DNA of 64,000 nt from Lentzea aerocolonigenes (GTDB taxonomy: Bacteria; Actinomycetota; Actinomycetes; Mycobacteriales; Pseudonocardiaceae), in assembly GCF_000974445.1 (NCBI RefSeq), contig NZ_BBOJ01000003.1, positions 248,001-312,000 of the forward strand, read 5' to 3'. The position numbers and the translations under genes are program-made. The notes under the pieces were generated by a model that saw only the letters and a program-made list of their open reading frames with translations, searched no databases and was not told the origin of the DNA. Position 1 is the stretch's first letter. Each line of letters starts with the position of its first letter. This document shows positions 16,960 to 25,641 of the stretch, piece by piece.

Positions 16960-18351
16960 TCAGCCCGCCAGCCGCGACCGCAACGACGCCATCAGCTCCG
17001 CCCGGCTCGACACCGCGAGCTTCTGCCGGATCCGCGCCACGTGCTGTTCCACCGTCTTCGGCGAGATGTACAGCCGCGCGCCGATCTCCTTCTGCGTCAG
17101 GCCGTCCAGCAGCAGCTCGCCGACCGACCGCTCCCGCTTCGACAGCCCGTCGGCCGCCTCCTCGGTCGCGAAGCGCGCCCGCAACGCCCGCCCGGTGCTC
17201 AGCAGCTGCCGCGCTTCCACCGGGTCGTTGAGCTTGGCCGCGGCGGCGCCACACAGGGCCATGGCCTCCCAGGCGTCGTCCAGACCGGCGGCCACGGCGG
17301 CGACCTCGCGGCCGTCGACGGTTCCGCGCACCACGGACGCCCACGCGTGTGCGGCCGCGGCACGTTCCGAAGCCTGCAACGCCGCCGCGGCCTGGGTCGC
17401 CGCCTCGGCGTCGCCGGAGCTGACGGCGCGGTGCAGCTTCCACCAGTGGTTCGACTCCAGCGCCCACTGCGGCACGCCGGCCTGAGCGATGGCGCAGGTC
17501 ATGGCCTCCACCACGGTCTCGCCGTCGAACCGAGACACCGCGGCCGCGCCGACGGACAGCTCGCCCCAGGCGTCCAGCAGCAGGATCTCGACGTCGGCGC
17601 CGGCCACCACCGGTGCTACGCGGCGCCACGTGGCACGCAACGCCTCCGCGTCACCCGCGCGCCGGGCCAGGCCGATCGTCACGGCTGCTGCCAGGACGGC
17701 GTCGCGGCGCAGCACCTGAGTGTTGCCGGCGGCCACGATCGCGGCGCGGGCCTCGGCCAGGCGTCCTGCGCGCAGGTGGAGCCAGGCGGAGAGCAGGCGG
17801 CGGCGCGCGGTGGGCGGGCGGTCTTCGTGCGCGGTCAGGACTTCCTGGGCCGTCCGGTCGTCGCCGCCCGCGATCAGGACGGTCACGGCCAGGTCGTCCC
17901 ACCGCTCGGCGGCCAGGCCGTCCTGCGGCACGGTCGCGGCCGCGAGGCCGGCGAGCCTGCGGGCCGCGCGGTCGAAACCGCCGCGCACCGCCTCGATCGC
18001 GGCGTCGACGCCGTCGAGGAAGACGGTCAGCCCACGCGGTGCGGCGCCCGACAGCTGGTCGCGGGCTCCGGCCAGGTCCCGGTCGGCGGCTTCGACGTCG
18101 CCGCCGAGGCACGCGGCCAGGGCTGCCCGTCCCTGCGCGGCGACGGAAGGCGCGCCGGTCAGCGCGGCCGCGATCACCCGCCACCTGGCCGCCGCGTCGA
18201 GCAGCGAACCGTCGGCCGCTGCTGCCGCGGCGGCGACTCCCGCGGCGAGGCAGTTCTGGTCCGCCCCCTCGGCGAGGATGCGGTCCGCCGCCTCGATCGC
18301 GGCGGCCGTGTTCCCGGCTCTCCACGCCTGTTCGACCTCGGGTGCCTTCAT
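16960..18351 (-). CDS. LuxR-family transcriptional regulator with helical repeat sensor
   Basis: A 463-residue protein from ATG 18349-18351, overlapping the upstream stop by one base. Residues 1-385 are Ala-rich amphipathic helices resembling a TPR-type array (AWRAGNTAAAIEAADRIL, WLHLRAGRLAEARAAIVAA, LLDAWGELSVGAA). About 397-460 is a classic LuxR/GerE helix-turn-helix (LSKRERSVGELLLDGLTQKEIGARLYISPKTVEQHVARIRQKL). It lacks the N-terminal ATPase of the LAL family. It is the last gene of the Hsp70 operon and divergent from the IniB/dynamin genes, so it is the obvious candidate regulator of this island. Confidence 0.88.
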   Translation of the reverse strand: MKAPEVEQAWRAGNTAAAIEAADRILAEGADQNCLAAGVAAAAAAADGSLLDAAARWRVIAAALTGAPSVAAQGRAALAACLGGDVEAADRDLAGARDQLSGAAPRGLTVFLDGVDAAIEAVRGGFDRAARRLAGLAAATVPQDGLAAERWDDLAVTVLIAGGDDRTAQEVLTAHEDRPPTARRRLLSAWLHLRAGRLAEARAAIVAAGNTQVLRRDAVLAAAVTIGLARRAGDAEALRATWRRVAPVVAGADVEILLLDAWGELSVGAAAVSRFDGETVVEAMTCAIAQAGVPQWALESNHWWKLHRAVSSGDAEAATQAAAALQASERAAAAHAWASVVRGTVDGREVAAVAAGLDDAWEAMALCGAAAAKLNDPVEARQLLSTGRALRARFATEEAADGLSKRERSVGELLLDGLTQKEIGARLYISPKTVEQHVARIRQKLAVSSRAELMASLRSRLAG

Positions 18352-18818
18352 CACTTCTCTCCCCCTCCGAACCACGCGCGTGCGGCGGGCAGGAACGACA
18401 CGACGACCGCGACGACGGGAATCCCGCTCGCCACCACGAGGTGCACCGGCCCCACGACCGCGGTCACCGCCACGACACCGGCGAGCACCACCGACGCCGC
18501 GAGCGCCCACCGCTTCCCCCGGTTCAGCGCGACCACGAGCCCGAGTTCCAGCGCCGCGATCAGCAGCCCGGCACCGAGCAGCAGTGCCAGCACGGCGACC
18601 ACCACCCGTTCCTGCGCGACCGCGGACTCGGCCGGAAACCGTTGCGCCACTTCGGCAACCACGCCCTGACGCACGTCGATCAAAGCCAGCACGGAACTGG
18701 CCAGCTGCACCGCTGCGGCGACGATCCAGAGCCGCACAGCGATCCTGACCACCCGCGGCTTCACGACAGGCTGAAACGGTTGCAGCCGCGGTCTCGGAGG
18801 GACGGCAGGTCTTGTCAC
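18351..18818 (-). CDS. four-helix membrane protein of the Hsp70 operon
   Basis: A 155-residue protein starting at GTG 18816-18818 (GTGA overlap with the Hsp70 stop). A Pro/Arg-rich cytoplasmic start (TRPAVPPRPRLQPFQP) precedes about four membrane helices (IWIVAAAVQLASSVLALI-like, VVVAVLALLLGAGLLIAALELGLV, LAASVVLAGVVAVTAVVG, ASGIPVVAVVVSFLPAA). I do not recognise the family. Tight coupling to Hsp70 upstream and the LuxR regulator downstream suggests a shared membrane-associated role. Confidence 0.78.
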   Translation of the reverse strand: MTRPAVPPRPRLQPFQPVVKPRVVRIAVRLWIVAAAVQLASSVLALIDVRQGVVAEVAQRFPAESAVAQERVVVAVLALLLGAGLLIAALELGLVVALNRGKRWALAASVVLAGVVAVTAVVGPVHLVVASGIPVVAVVVSFLPAARAWFGGGEK

Positions 18819-20278
18819 GGGGCACCGGCTTTCGTCGTGCCGCTCGTGGTGGTGGTCGTCGAGCTCGGCGGCGGCGGAGTGGACTTGGTCGTGGTGACAG
18901 TCGTCGAAGGACGCGTGGTCGTGGTGGTGGGCTTGGGTTTCGGCGGCTGAGTCGTCCGCGGCGCCGGAGCCGGAGCGGCTGGCCGGGTCGGCACGTACTC
19001 GACGACCGCGGGTTCGTCGACGGTCTGCGTCGTCGTGGGCGCCACGGTCGTGGTGGGAGTTCGGGACTCGGCACCGGCCTTGTTGGTCAGCACGTTGTTC
19101 GCGAGCACCCCACCCGCGACGGCCACCGCGAGCACTCCGGCCGTCACGAACGGTGTCAGCTTCGTCCGCTTGCGGCGCAACGACTTCGGCGCTTCCGGCA
19201 ACGGCGGGCGGGTCCACGTCGCGGTGGCGGCCGCGACCGGTGCGGGTTCGAGACCGCGGGCCTCCAGCGCGGCACCGATGGCCGCGATGCCGGCGGGCGC
19301 GGGTGACACGGCCCGCCCGAGCTGCGCGGAAACCTCCTGCGTCACCAACGGAATCCGGGACGAACCGCCGACCAGCAGCACACCGGCGAGATCTGCGGGC
19401 CGTGTTCCGGCGGCCCGCAGCGCGCGGTCCAGCACGGCCACCGTCTCCTCGACCGCCGGCCGGATCATCGACTCGAACTCGGGCCGCCCCAGCCGCACCT
19501 CCCGCACCGCGATCCCGGGCAGCGCAACGGGAATCAGCACCTCGGTGTCGGCGGACAGCCTCTCCTTGGCCGCGGTGCACGCGCGCCGCAGCTCGGCGAC
19601 CGCCGTCAGCACCGCGGGGTCCGCGGGGTCCAGCGCGTCCCAGCCCGGCAGCGCCTCGGTGACGTGCCCGAACACCACCTCGTCGAAGTCGAGGCCGCCG
19701 ACCTCGAGCTCCTCCGGCGGCCCTGCCAGCACGAACCTGTCGGCGGCGAGCTTGCGCACCACCGCGGCGTCGAAAGTCTTGCCGCCCAGGTCGTACACGG
19801 CGACGACCGCACCGTCCTGCAGGCGCGCGAGGGCGTCGTGCGCGCGGACGGCGGCCTGGGGTTCGGGCACGAGCAGCACGTCGGCCAGACCGTTCGCGGA
19901 CAGGGCGGCCCGCAACGACTCCAGCCGGTAGTGGCCCCACCCCGCAGGGTGCGTCATCGCCACCCGCGCGGGCCTTCCGTCAGGCAGGGAACCGAGCAAC
20001 GTCAACAAGAATCGGGCCGTCACCGCCTCGGCGGTCAACGCGGCGTCACCGATCCGCAACGGAGTGGGGTCGCCGATTCGGTTCTTGAACTGCCGCGCGA
20101 CGCGACCGGGATCGGCGAGCGCACGGCGTTCGGCGTCGGATCCCACGAGGAACGTCCCGTCAGGACTCTGGAAAACCACTGACGGCACAAGCACTTCAAG
20201 CCTCGCGGCCTGATCTGGTCTACAGGTCGACACCGTGGTGAAGGTCGATCCCAGATCCAGTCCAACCTGGTACGACAT
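18815..20278 (-). CDS. membrane-anchored Hsp70/DnaK-like ATPase without substrate-binding domain
   Basis: A 487-residue protein. Residues 1-355 are an Hsp70/actin-fold nucleotide-binding domain: LDLGSTFTTVS (phosphate 1), AVYDLGGKTFDAAVV (phosphate 2; canonical DLGGGTFD has G replaced by K here), GVLLVGGSSRIP (adenosine). There is no peptide-binding domain. Instead a basic stretch KSLRRKRTK is followed by one membrane helix (about 373-393) and a roughly 90-residue Pro/Thr-rich extracytoplasmic tail. Similar Hsp70s accompany IniB and dynamin-like genes in actinobacteria. It is probably an inner-face sensor or scaffold tied to the wall. The operon runs Hsp70, membrane protein, LuxR regulator. 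Confidence 0.88.
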   Translation of the reverse strand: MSYQVGLDLGSTFTTVSTCRPDQAARLEVLVPSVVFQSPDGTFLVGSDAERRALADPGRVARQFKNRIGDPTPLRIGDAALTAEAVTARFLLTLLGSLPDGRPARVAMTHPAGWGHYRLESLRAALSANGLADVLLVPEPQAAVRAHDALARLQDGAVVAVYDLGGKTFDAAVVRKLAADRFVLAGPPEELEVGGLDFDEVVFGHVTEALPGWDALDPADPAVLTAVAELRRACTAAKERLSADTEVLIPVALPGIAVREVRLGRPEFESMIRPAVEETVAVLDRALRAAGTRPADLAGVLLVGGSSRIPLVTQEVSAQLGRAVSPAPAGIAAIGAALEARGLEPAPVAAATATWTRPPLPEAPKSLRRKRTKLTPFVTAGVLAVAVAGGVLANNVLTNKAGAESRTPTTTVAPTTTQTVDEPAVVEYVPTRPAAPAPAPRTTQPPKPKPTTTTTRPSTTVTTTKSTPPPPSSTTTTTSGTTKAGAP

Positions 20279-20392
20279 CGGACTCTCCTATGGCACTTCG
20301 CAGCGGACGTACCTACACGTGTGTCTCAGTTGGCCGGTTCACCGCAGTTGACGAAACAAGGAGCAATCCCTTAACGACCCCCTCGATCCCTG

Positions 20393-20413
20393 TGTTCGTA
20401 GCCGCGACGAACA
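20393..20413. promoter_or_regulatory. inverted repeat TGTTCGT-N7-ACGAACA between Hsp70 and IniB-like operons
   Basis: Perfect 7-bp arms (20393-20399 and 20407-20413) lie in the 232-bp divergent region, about 100 bases before the IniB-like start and 115 from the Hsp70 start. It is a plausible dimeric operator controlling both directions, for example by the LuxR-type protein at 16960. Confidence 0.45.
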
Positions 20414-20510
20414 GGGTTTGGTCCCGATGGCAGAGGCCTCACCGGAACCTAGCTTCGTTGTTGTCAGCCGGTCGGAACCGCCGCCGGCGACCAACACCAA
20501 GGAGCAGGAC

Positions 20511-21089
20511 ATGAGCACCCCCATCGACCTCAACGCGTTCCTCGCCGACCTGACCGCCGACCTGGACCTGGACCTGGACACCACCAACGCCGCCGAGCAG
20601 CAGCTGCAGACGGCTCAGGTCAACCCGCAGGCAGCGGAGCAGGACGCCGAGCAGGCCCAGGACACCACCACGGTCACGAACACCGAGGGTGGCGGCGGAG
20701 GCGACGGCGGGACGGCCGTCGGTGGCGACAGCGGCAGCGCCGACGGGGGCAACGGCCTCGGGGTGGGCGGCGCCGGCGGCGACATCGACCAGGACGGTCT
20801 CGTCAACGTCAACTTCGGCTCCACGTCGGGTGGCAGCGGCATCGGTTTCGGCGGCAACGGCGGCGTGACCGGTGACGGTGGCGACGCCGACGCGTCCGGC
20901 GGCAACGGCGGCGCGGCGCAGTCCAACGTCGACGTGGACGCCGACCAGGACCTGGACCAGGACGTCGACCAGGTCTCGGACCAGGACGCCGACCTGACCG
21001 CCGTGTCGGACCAGTCCAACGACTTCGACATCGACGTCGAGAACGAGATCGACAACATCGTCGAGGACCTGGACCTGCCCGCTTTCTGA
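20511..21089 (+). CDS. acidic Gly/Asp-rich IniB-like protein
   Basis: A 192-residue protein from ATG 20511 with AAGGAG upstream. The start is MSTPIDLNAFLADLTADLDLDLDT. A Gly-rich low-complexity middle follows (GGGGGDGGTAV... GGNGLGVGGAGG... GGNGGVTGDGG) and then an Asp-rich heptad-like tail (DVDADQDLDQDVDQVSDQDAD ... NEIDNIVEDL). It has no signal peptide, Cys or membrane helix. Composition and context resemble the Gly-rich IniB wall-stress protein encoded before dynamin-like iniA/iniC in mycobacteria. Ca-binding through the D-x-D tail is possible but unproven. A strong hairpin follows its stop. Confidence 0.75.
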   Translation: MSTPIDLNAFLADLTADLDLDLDTTNAAEQQLQTAQVNPQAAEQDAEQAQDTTTVTNTEGGGGGDGGTAVGGDSGSADGGNGLGVGGAGGDIDQDGLVNVNFGSTSGGSGIGFGGNGGVTGDGGDADASGGNGGAAQSNVDVDADQDLDQDVDQVSDQDADLTAVSDQSNDFDIDVENEIDNIVEDLDLPAF

Positions 21090-21092
21090 TCC

Positions 21093-21124
21093 CGAGCCGG
21101 CCCTGGGCCTCCAGGGCCGGCTCG
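21093..21124 (+). terminator. strong hairpin between the two IniB-like genes (terminator or attenuator)
   Basis: A perfect 14-bp stem (arms 21093-21106 and 21111-21124, CGAGCCGGCCCTGG) has a GCCT tetraloop, starts 4 bases after the stop of the first gene and is followed by TTCC. The next gene lies only 21 bases on without an obvious promoter. The hairpin therefore probably attenuates read-through, giving more first-gene transcript than dynamin transcript. Confidence 0.7.
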
Positions 21125-21144
21125 TTCCACGTGAGGAGCCGGAC

Positions 21145-21792
21145 GTGCTGTCCACCCTGATCGACTTCCTGATGAACCTGCTGAAGGACGACGAGGCGAA
21201 GAAGGCGTTCGACGAGAACCCCGACGCCGAGCTGAACAAGGCGGGTCTGAACGGCGTCACCGGACAGGACGTCCGGGACGCGCGGCTGATCATGGCCGAC
21301 TCCGGCGGGGTGCGCGCCCGCGGTGCGGAGAGATCGTCCTCGCACGACGACGACCCGGTCCGGGAGATCCACCACACCACGCGCGAGTACGTGGTGGAGA
21401 AGCCGGTGACGAACATCGAGCAGAACATCAGCATCGACGACCGGGACGTCACGATCATCGACGACTCGTTCAACTCCGACGACGACACCGAGGTCAACTC
21501 CGTCGCGATCCAGGACAACGACACGAACGTCGTGCAGGTGAAGGACTCGTTCAACGAGCCGGAGCCGGTCCTGAACGAGGAGGACGACGTGCCGCTCGAG
21601 CCGGAGCCGCTGGACGAGGACCCGGAGATCGTGCTGGACGACCCGGTCGTGCTGGACGACCCGGTCGTGCTGGACGACCCGGTCGTGCTGGACGACCCGG
21701 TCGTGCTGCCCGAACCGGAGCCCCTTCCGGACGCACTTCCGGTGGATGTCGAGCCGGAGCCCCTGCCCGAACCCGACCCGGTGATCGCGTGA
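21145..21792 (+). CDS. IniB N-terminal-domain protein with acidic repeat tail
   Basis: A 215-residue protein starting at GTG 21145 after GTGAGGAGC. Residues 1-50 (LSTLIDFLMNLLKDDEAKKAFDENPDAELNKAGL... VRDARLIMAD) match the IniB N-terminal domain. A linker with DDRDVTIIDDSFNSDDDT repeats follows, then a tail of Glu/Pro and LDDPVV hexapeptides (four exact copies). Net charge is extremely negative. No signal peptide is seen. It is 4 bases upstream of the first dynamin gene and probably co-translated. It may act as an adaptor recruiting the GTPases to membrane, inferred from the iniBAC precedent. Confidence 0.8.
   Translation: MLSTLIDFLMNLLKDDEAKKAFDENPDAELNKAGLNGVTGQDVRDARLIMADSGGVRARGAERSSSHDDDPVREIHHTTREYVVEKPVTNIEQNISIDDRDVTIIDDSFNSDDDTEVNSVAIQDNDTNVVQVKDSFNEPEPVLNEEDDVPLEPEPLDEDPEIVLDDPVVLDDPVVLDDPVVLDDPVVLPEPEPLPDALPVDVEPEPLPEPDPVIA
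21631..21708 (+). repeat. 18-bp in-frame tandem repeat, four perfect copies
   Basis: The unit GTGCTGGACGACCCGGTC is repeated exactly from 21631 to 21702, with GTGCTG beginning a fifth copy. It encodes VLDDPV. Identity at all codon positions points to recent slippage, so copy number probably varies between strains. Confidence 0.92.
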
Positions 21793-21796
21793 CCTC

Positions 21797-23575
21797 ATGA
21801 CGACCACACCGATCGAGGCCGTCGACCGCGCGCTCGCCGCCATCGCGCGCTACGGACGGCCGGACCTCGAAGCGCGGCTGCGCCAGGCGAGGGCACGACT
21901 CGAGGACGACCGCGTGCGGCTGCTGGTCGTCGGTGAGTTCAAGCAGGGCAAGAGCATGCTGGTCAACGGTCTGCTCGGGGCGCCGGTGTGCCCGGTGTTC
22001 GACGACGTCGCGACCTCGGTCCCGACCGTCGTCCGGTACGCCGAGCGGCCCGTCGTCACCCTGGTGCGCGGTGACTCGCGCATCGAGGTGCCGGTGGAGG
22101 AGCTGGCGGCGTACGCGTCGGAGTCGGGCAACCCCGGCAACGCCGAACGGCTGGACCACGTCGAGGTCGGGATTCCGCGCCCGGTCCTCGCTCCGGGATC
22201 GGACTCAGCGGGGCTGGAGCTCGTCGACACCCCCGGTGTCGGCGGGCTCGGCTCGGTCCACGGCGCGGCGACGATGTCCGCGCTGCCGACCGCCGACGCG
22301 GTGCTGCTGGTGTCCGACGCGTCCCAGGAGTACACGGCGCCGGAGCTGGAGTTCCTGCGCAACGCCGTGGCCGTGTGCCCGAACGTGGCGTGCGTGGTCA
22401 CGAAGACCGACCTCTACCCGGACTGGCGTTTCATCGCTTCCCAGAACAAGTCGCACCTGGAAGCCGTCGGGCTGACGCCGTCCTTCTTCACGGTGTCGTC
22501 GACGCTGCGCTGGCACGCTCTCCAGACGGGCGACCAGGACGTGAACCGCGAGTCCGGCTACCCGCCACTGGTCACCTACATCCGCAAGAAGGTGCTGGGC
22601 GAGGCCGAGTCGCTGGCCCGCCGCTCCACCGCCCACGACGTGCACGCCGTCCTCGACCAGATCATCTCGTCGCTGCGCGCGGAGGAGTCGGCGCAGTCGG
22701 ATCCCGCGTCCGCCCAGGCGCTGATCGACGAGCTCTCCGCGGCCGAGCAACGCGCCGCCGGGTTGAAGGAACGCTCGGCGCGCTGGCAGCAGACCTTGTC
22801 CGACGGTGTCGCGGACCTGAACGCCGATGTCGACTACGACCTGCGCGACCGCATGCGCGAGATCGTCCGCGAGGCCGAGGAGTCCATCATGGACGGTGAT
22901 CCGACGAAGATCTGGGACCAGTTCACGAAGTGGGTGCAGGACGCCGCCGCGTCGGCCGTCTCGGCGAACTCCGTCTGGGCGACCCAGCGCGCCCGCTGGC
23001 TGGCCCGGCGCGTGGCCGAGCACTTCGACTCGGAACGCGAACAGACCTTGCCGTCGCTGCAGACGTCGTCCGGCGACCCGCTGCGGTCGGTGCGTGCGCT
23101 CGAGGTCCGTTCCGACGAGAAGTACGGCGTGGGCGGCAGGCTGCTGAGCGGTCTGCGCGGCGGTTACTCGGGTCTGCTGATGTTCGGGCTGCTCGGCTCC
23201 GCGATCGGGCTGTCGCTGATCAACCCGATCTCCATCGGCGCCGCGGTGCTGCTGGGCGGCAAGACCATCGGCGACGAGCGGAAACGCATCGTCCAGCGCC
23301 GCCAGAACGACGCCAAGACCGCGCTGCGCCGCTACGTCGACGACGTGACGTTCCACGCCGGCAAGGAGTCCCGCGACGTGCTCCGCGCGATGCAACGCGA
23401 CCTGCGCGACCACTTCACCGCGCTGGCCGAGCAGCTCAAGCGCTCGCTGCAGGAGTCGATCCAGTCGGCGCAGAAGTCCGTGAAGGCCTCCTCGGCGGAC
23501 CGTTCGGCCCGGCTGAAGGAGATCGCCGCGGAACTGGCGGTGCTGGAGAAGGTCCGTGCGGAGGTGACCTCGTGA
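21797..23575 (+). CDS. dynamin-like GTPase, IniA-type
   Basis: A 592-residue bacterial dynamin. G1 P-loop GEFKQGKSM (about 46-54), G2 Thr in DVATSVPT, G3 DTPGVGG, G4 VTKTD. After the GTPase domain come long helices (bundle/trunk), then a hydrophobic paddle near 455-480 (GYSGLLMFGLLGSAIGLSLINPISIGAAVLL) that inserts in membrane, then a C-terminal coiled segment. This matches the IniA layout. It overlaps the second dynamin gene (GTGA), implying paired stoichiometry. Bacterial dynamin pairs remodel or protect the inner membrane; in mycobacteria they respond to cell-wall antibiotics. Confidence 0.9.
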   Translation: MTTTPIEAVDRALAAIARYGRPDLEARLRQARARLEDDRVRLLVVGEFKQGKSMLVNGLLGAPVCPVFDDVATSVPTVVRYAERPVVTLVRGDSRIEVPVEELAAYASESGNPGNAERLDHVEVGIPRPVLAPGSDSAGLELVDTPGVGGLGSVHGAATMSALPTADAVLLVSDASQEYTAPELEFLRNAVAVCPNVACVVTKTDLYPDWRFIASQNKSHLEAVGLTPSFFTVSSTLRWHALQTGDQDVNRESGYPPLVTYIRKKVLGEAESLARRSTAHDVHAVLDQIISSLRAEESAQSDPASAQALIDELSAAEQRAAGLKERSARWQQTLSDGVADLNADVDYDLRDRMREIVREAEESIMDGDPTKIWDQFTKWVQDAAASAVSANSVWATQRARWLARRVAEHFDSEREQTLPSLQTSSGDPLRSVRALEVRSDEKYGVGGRLLSGLRGGYSGLLMFGLLGSAIGLSLINPISIGAAVLLGGKTIGDERKRIVQRRQNDAKTALRRYVDDVTFHAGKESRDVLRAMQRDLRDHFTALAEQLKRSLQESIQSAQKSVKASSADRSARLKEIAAELAVLEKVRAEVTS

Positions 23576-24993
23576 TCACCGACGAGGTCCGCCGCGTGCT
23601 GTCCCTCGCGGTCGACGCCTACCGCGACCAGCCGCGCGCCGCCCACTTCCTGCGCGGCCAGCTGGACCGCCTGGACTCACCGCTGCGCGTCGCGATCGCC
23701 GGACGCGTCAAGGCGGGCAAGTCCACCCTGCTCAACGCGCTGGTCGGCGACTCGCTGGCGCCGACCGACGCCGGCGAGTGCACGCGCGTCGTCACCTGGT
23801 ACCAGGACGGGCGTTCACCGCGCGTCGTGCTGCATCCCGTGGCCGGGAGCCCGGTCTCACTGCCGGTGGTCCGCCGCGACGGTGCCCTGTCGATGGACCT
23901 CGGCGGTGCGGCCGTCAACCGGCTGGTCGTCGACTGGCCGTCGCAGAGCCTGCGGCACACCACGTTGATCGACACGCCGGGCATCGCTTCCCTGACGGCC
24001 GAGAACTCGGCGCGGGCGGTGCGGTTCCTGACACCGGACGACGAGACGCCCACCGAGGCAGATGCCGTGGTGTACCTGATGAAGCACCTGCACTCGGCGG
24101 ATGCGTCCTTTTTGGAGTCGTTCCGCGATCAGGGCGTCGCCCGCGCGGCCGCCGTCAACACCGTCGCGGTGATCTCCCGCGCCGACGAGATCGCCGGCGG
24201 CAGGGTCGACGCGATGATCTCGGCCCGTGCCATCGCGGCACGCTACCGCTCCGCACCCGAACTGCACGGCCTGGCCCAGAACGTGATCGCCGTCGCGGGC
24301 CTGGTCGCGATGGCCGGGCGGACGCTGACGCAGGCCGAGTTCGTGGCTCTGTCGGCACTGGCGGCCGAGCCCAGGGAGTCGCTGGAGTCGTCGCTGCTCT
24401 CGGCGGACCGGTTCACCTCCGGTTCGCAGGAGAGGACCGCGCTGCTGCGCCGGTTCGGCGTGTTCGGCATCCGGCTGGCGGTGACGCTGATCCGGCAGGG
24501 CGTCCGGTCGCAGGCGGCACTGGCCGACGAACTGGTGACGCGCAGCGGACTCCGGGACCTGCAACGGGTGTTGCAGACGCAGTTCAGCGAGCGCCGTGAC
24601 CTGTTGAAGGCCCGGTCGGCGTTGCTGGCACTGGACCGGGTCGTGCGCACCTCGGGCGGCGGGCGCCTGGCCGGCGAAGTGGAACGGATCCTCGCCGGGA
24701 CCCACGAGTTCACCGAACTCCGTTTGCTGTCGGCATTGCGGTCCGGCGTCGTGGCCCTGCCCCGGCCGATGGTCGCGGAGGCGGAACGTCTGCTGGGCGA
24801 GGAGGGCATCGCCCCGGCGACCCGGCTGGGCCTGGCGCCGGACGCCGTCGCCGCCGAGGTGCGGCAGACCGCGTTCGCCGCACTGCGCCGCTGGCAGGCA
24901 CACGCGGAGAACCCGATGCTGGGCCGCAAGTCCGCGGACGCGTGCCGCGTGCTGGTGCGGACGTGCGAAGGCCTGCTGACCCGCGGGCGGTGA
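23572..24993 (+). CDS. dynamin-like GTPase, IniC-type
   Basis: A 473-residue protein starting at GTG 23572 (overlapping the previous stop). G1 is GRVKAGKSTLLNALVGD (about 43-59), G2 lies in GECTRVVTWY, G3 DTPGIAS, G4 ISRADE. It is shorter than its partner and lacks an obvious membrane paddle, as IniC does relative to IniA. It probably forms a heteromeric complex with the product of 21797. It is the last gene of the island's plus-strand operon unless 25051 is co-transcribed after 57 bases. Confidence 0.9.
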   Translation: MITDEVRRVLSLAVDAYRDQPRAAHFLRGQLDRLDSPLRVAIAGRVKAGKSTLLNALVGDSLAPTDAGECTRVVTWYQDGRSPRVVLHPVAGSPVSLPVVRRDGALSMDLGGAAVNRLVVDWPSQSLRHTTLIDTPGIASLTAENSARAVRFLTPDDETPTEADAVVYLMKHLHSADASFLESFRDQGVARAAAVNTVAVISRADEIAGGRVDAMISARAIAARYRSAPELHGLAQNVIAVAGLVAMAGRTLTQAEFVALSALAAEPRESLESSLLSADRFTSGSQERTALLRRFGVFGIRLAVTLIRQGVRSQAALADELVTRSGLRDLQRVLQTQFSERRDLLKARSALLALDRVVRTSGGGRLAGEVERILAGTHEFTELRLLSALRSGVVALPRPMVAEAERLLGEEGIAPATRLGLAPDAVAAEVRQTAFAALRRWQAHAENPMLGRKSADACRVLVRTCEGLLTRGR

Positions 24994-25050
24994 GCCACCT
25001 ACGCCGGTTGGCCGTCGCCACGGCACCGGCCGAGGATCTAGGTTGCTGAT

Positions 25051-25632
25051 GTGGCAGGACAGGGGGAGCCTCACCAACCGCGCTTGTTCACACCGGCCGT
25101 CGCCGTCGTCGTCGGCTACGTCCTGCTGATCGGCAACCCCTGGCTGAACCAGGAGCTCACCCTCGCCGTGTCCGACGTGGAGTCGGCCATCCGGCTCACG
25201 AACGTGCTGTTCTCCTATCCGAGATGGCACGTGGACGTCGACCGCGTCGGCCCTTTCCTGTTCTGGTTCGCGAACCTGCGGACGGTGCTGTTCGTCGCGC
25301 TGGCCGTCGCGGGGCTGCCCAGGGTGTCGCGCTGGGTCAGCGGCAGCGCGGGCGGCCTCGGCCGGTTCGTCACCACCGTGGGCGTGACGACCCTCAGCGC
25401 GGCGACCGCCGGGCTGGCCTCCGCGTTGGTGGCGGTGACCGTGCTGACCACGGACGACTCCCTCCCGTTCATCGACGGCGCCCGGCCGGAGGAGTTCTTC
25501 CTGGGCCAGCTCGGCTCGTCGGCCACGTTCGGGGTGGTGTTCGGTGTGGTGCTCGCCGCCCTCGCGGCCGGGCAGTCCAGGGCTCCCACCGAGGAGGAAC
25601 GCCGTGCCACCCCGCCGAAGTCGTTCTGGTGA
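25051..25632 (+). CDS. membrane protein of unknown function
   Basis: A 193-residue protein from GTG 25051. About four membrane segments: AVAVVVGYVLLIG near the start, FLFWFANLRTVLFVALAVAG, VGVTTLSAATAGLASALVAVTVL and ATFGVVFGVVLAALAAG. A short Pro-rich cytoplasmic tail (PTEEERRATPPKSFW) follows. I do not recognise a family. It ends 9 bases before the next gene and is probably co-transcribed with it. Confidence 0.75.
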   Translation: MAGQGEPHQPRLFTPAVAVVVGYVLLIGNPWLNQELTLAVSDVESAIRLTNVLFSYPRWHVDVDRVGPFLFWFANLRTVLFVALAVAGLPRVSRWVSGSAGGLGRFVTTVGVTTLSAATAGLASALVAVTVLTTDDSLPFIDGARPEEFFLGQLGSSATFGVVFGVVLAALAAGQSRAPTEEERRATPPKSFW

Positions 25633-25641
25633 AGGGGATCC

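Noticed and set aside
20439..21554. 371-codon minus-strand frame opposite the IniB-like genes
   Set aside because: Shadow of the repetitive Asp/Gly codons; the plus-strand genes have Shine-Dalgarno sequences and fit the operon.
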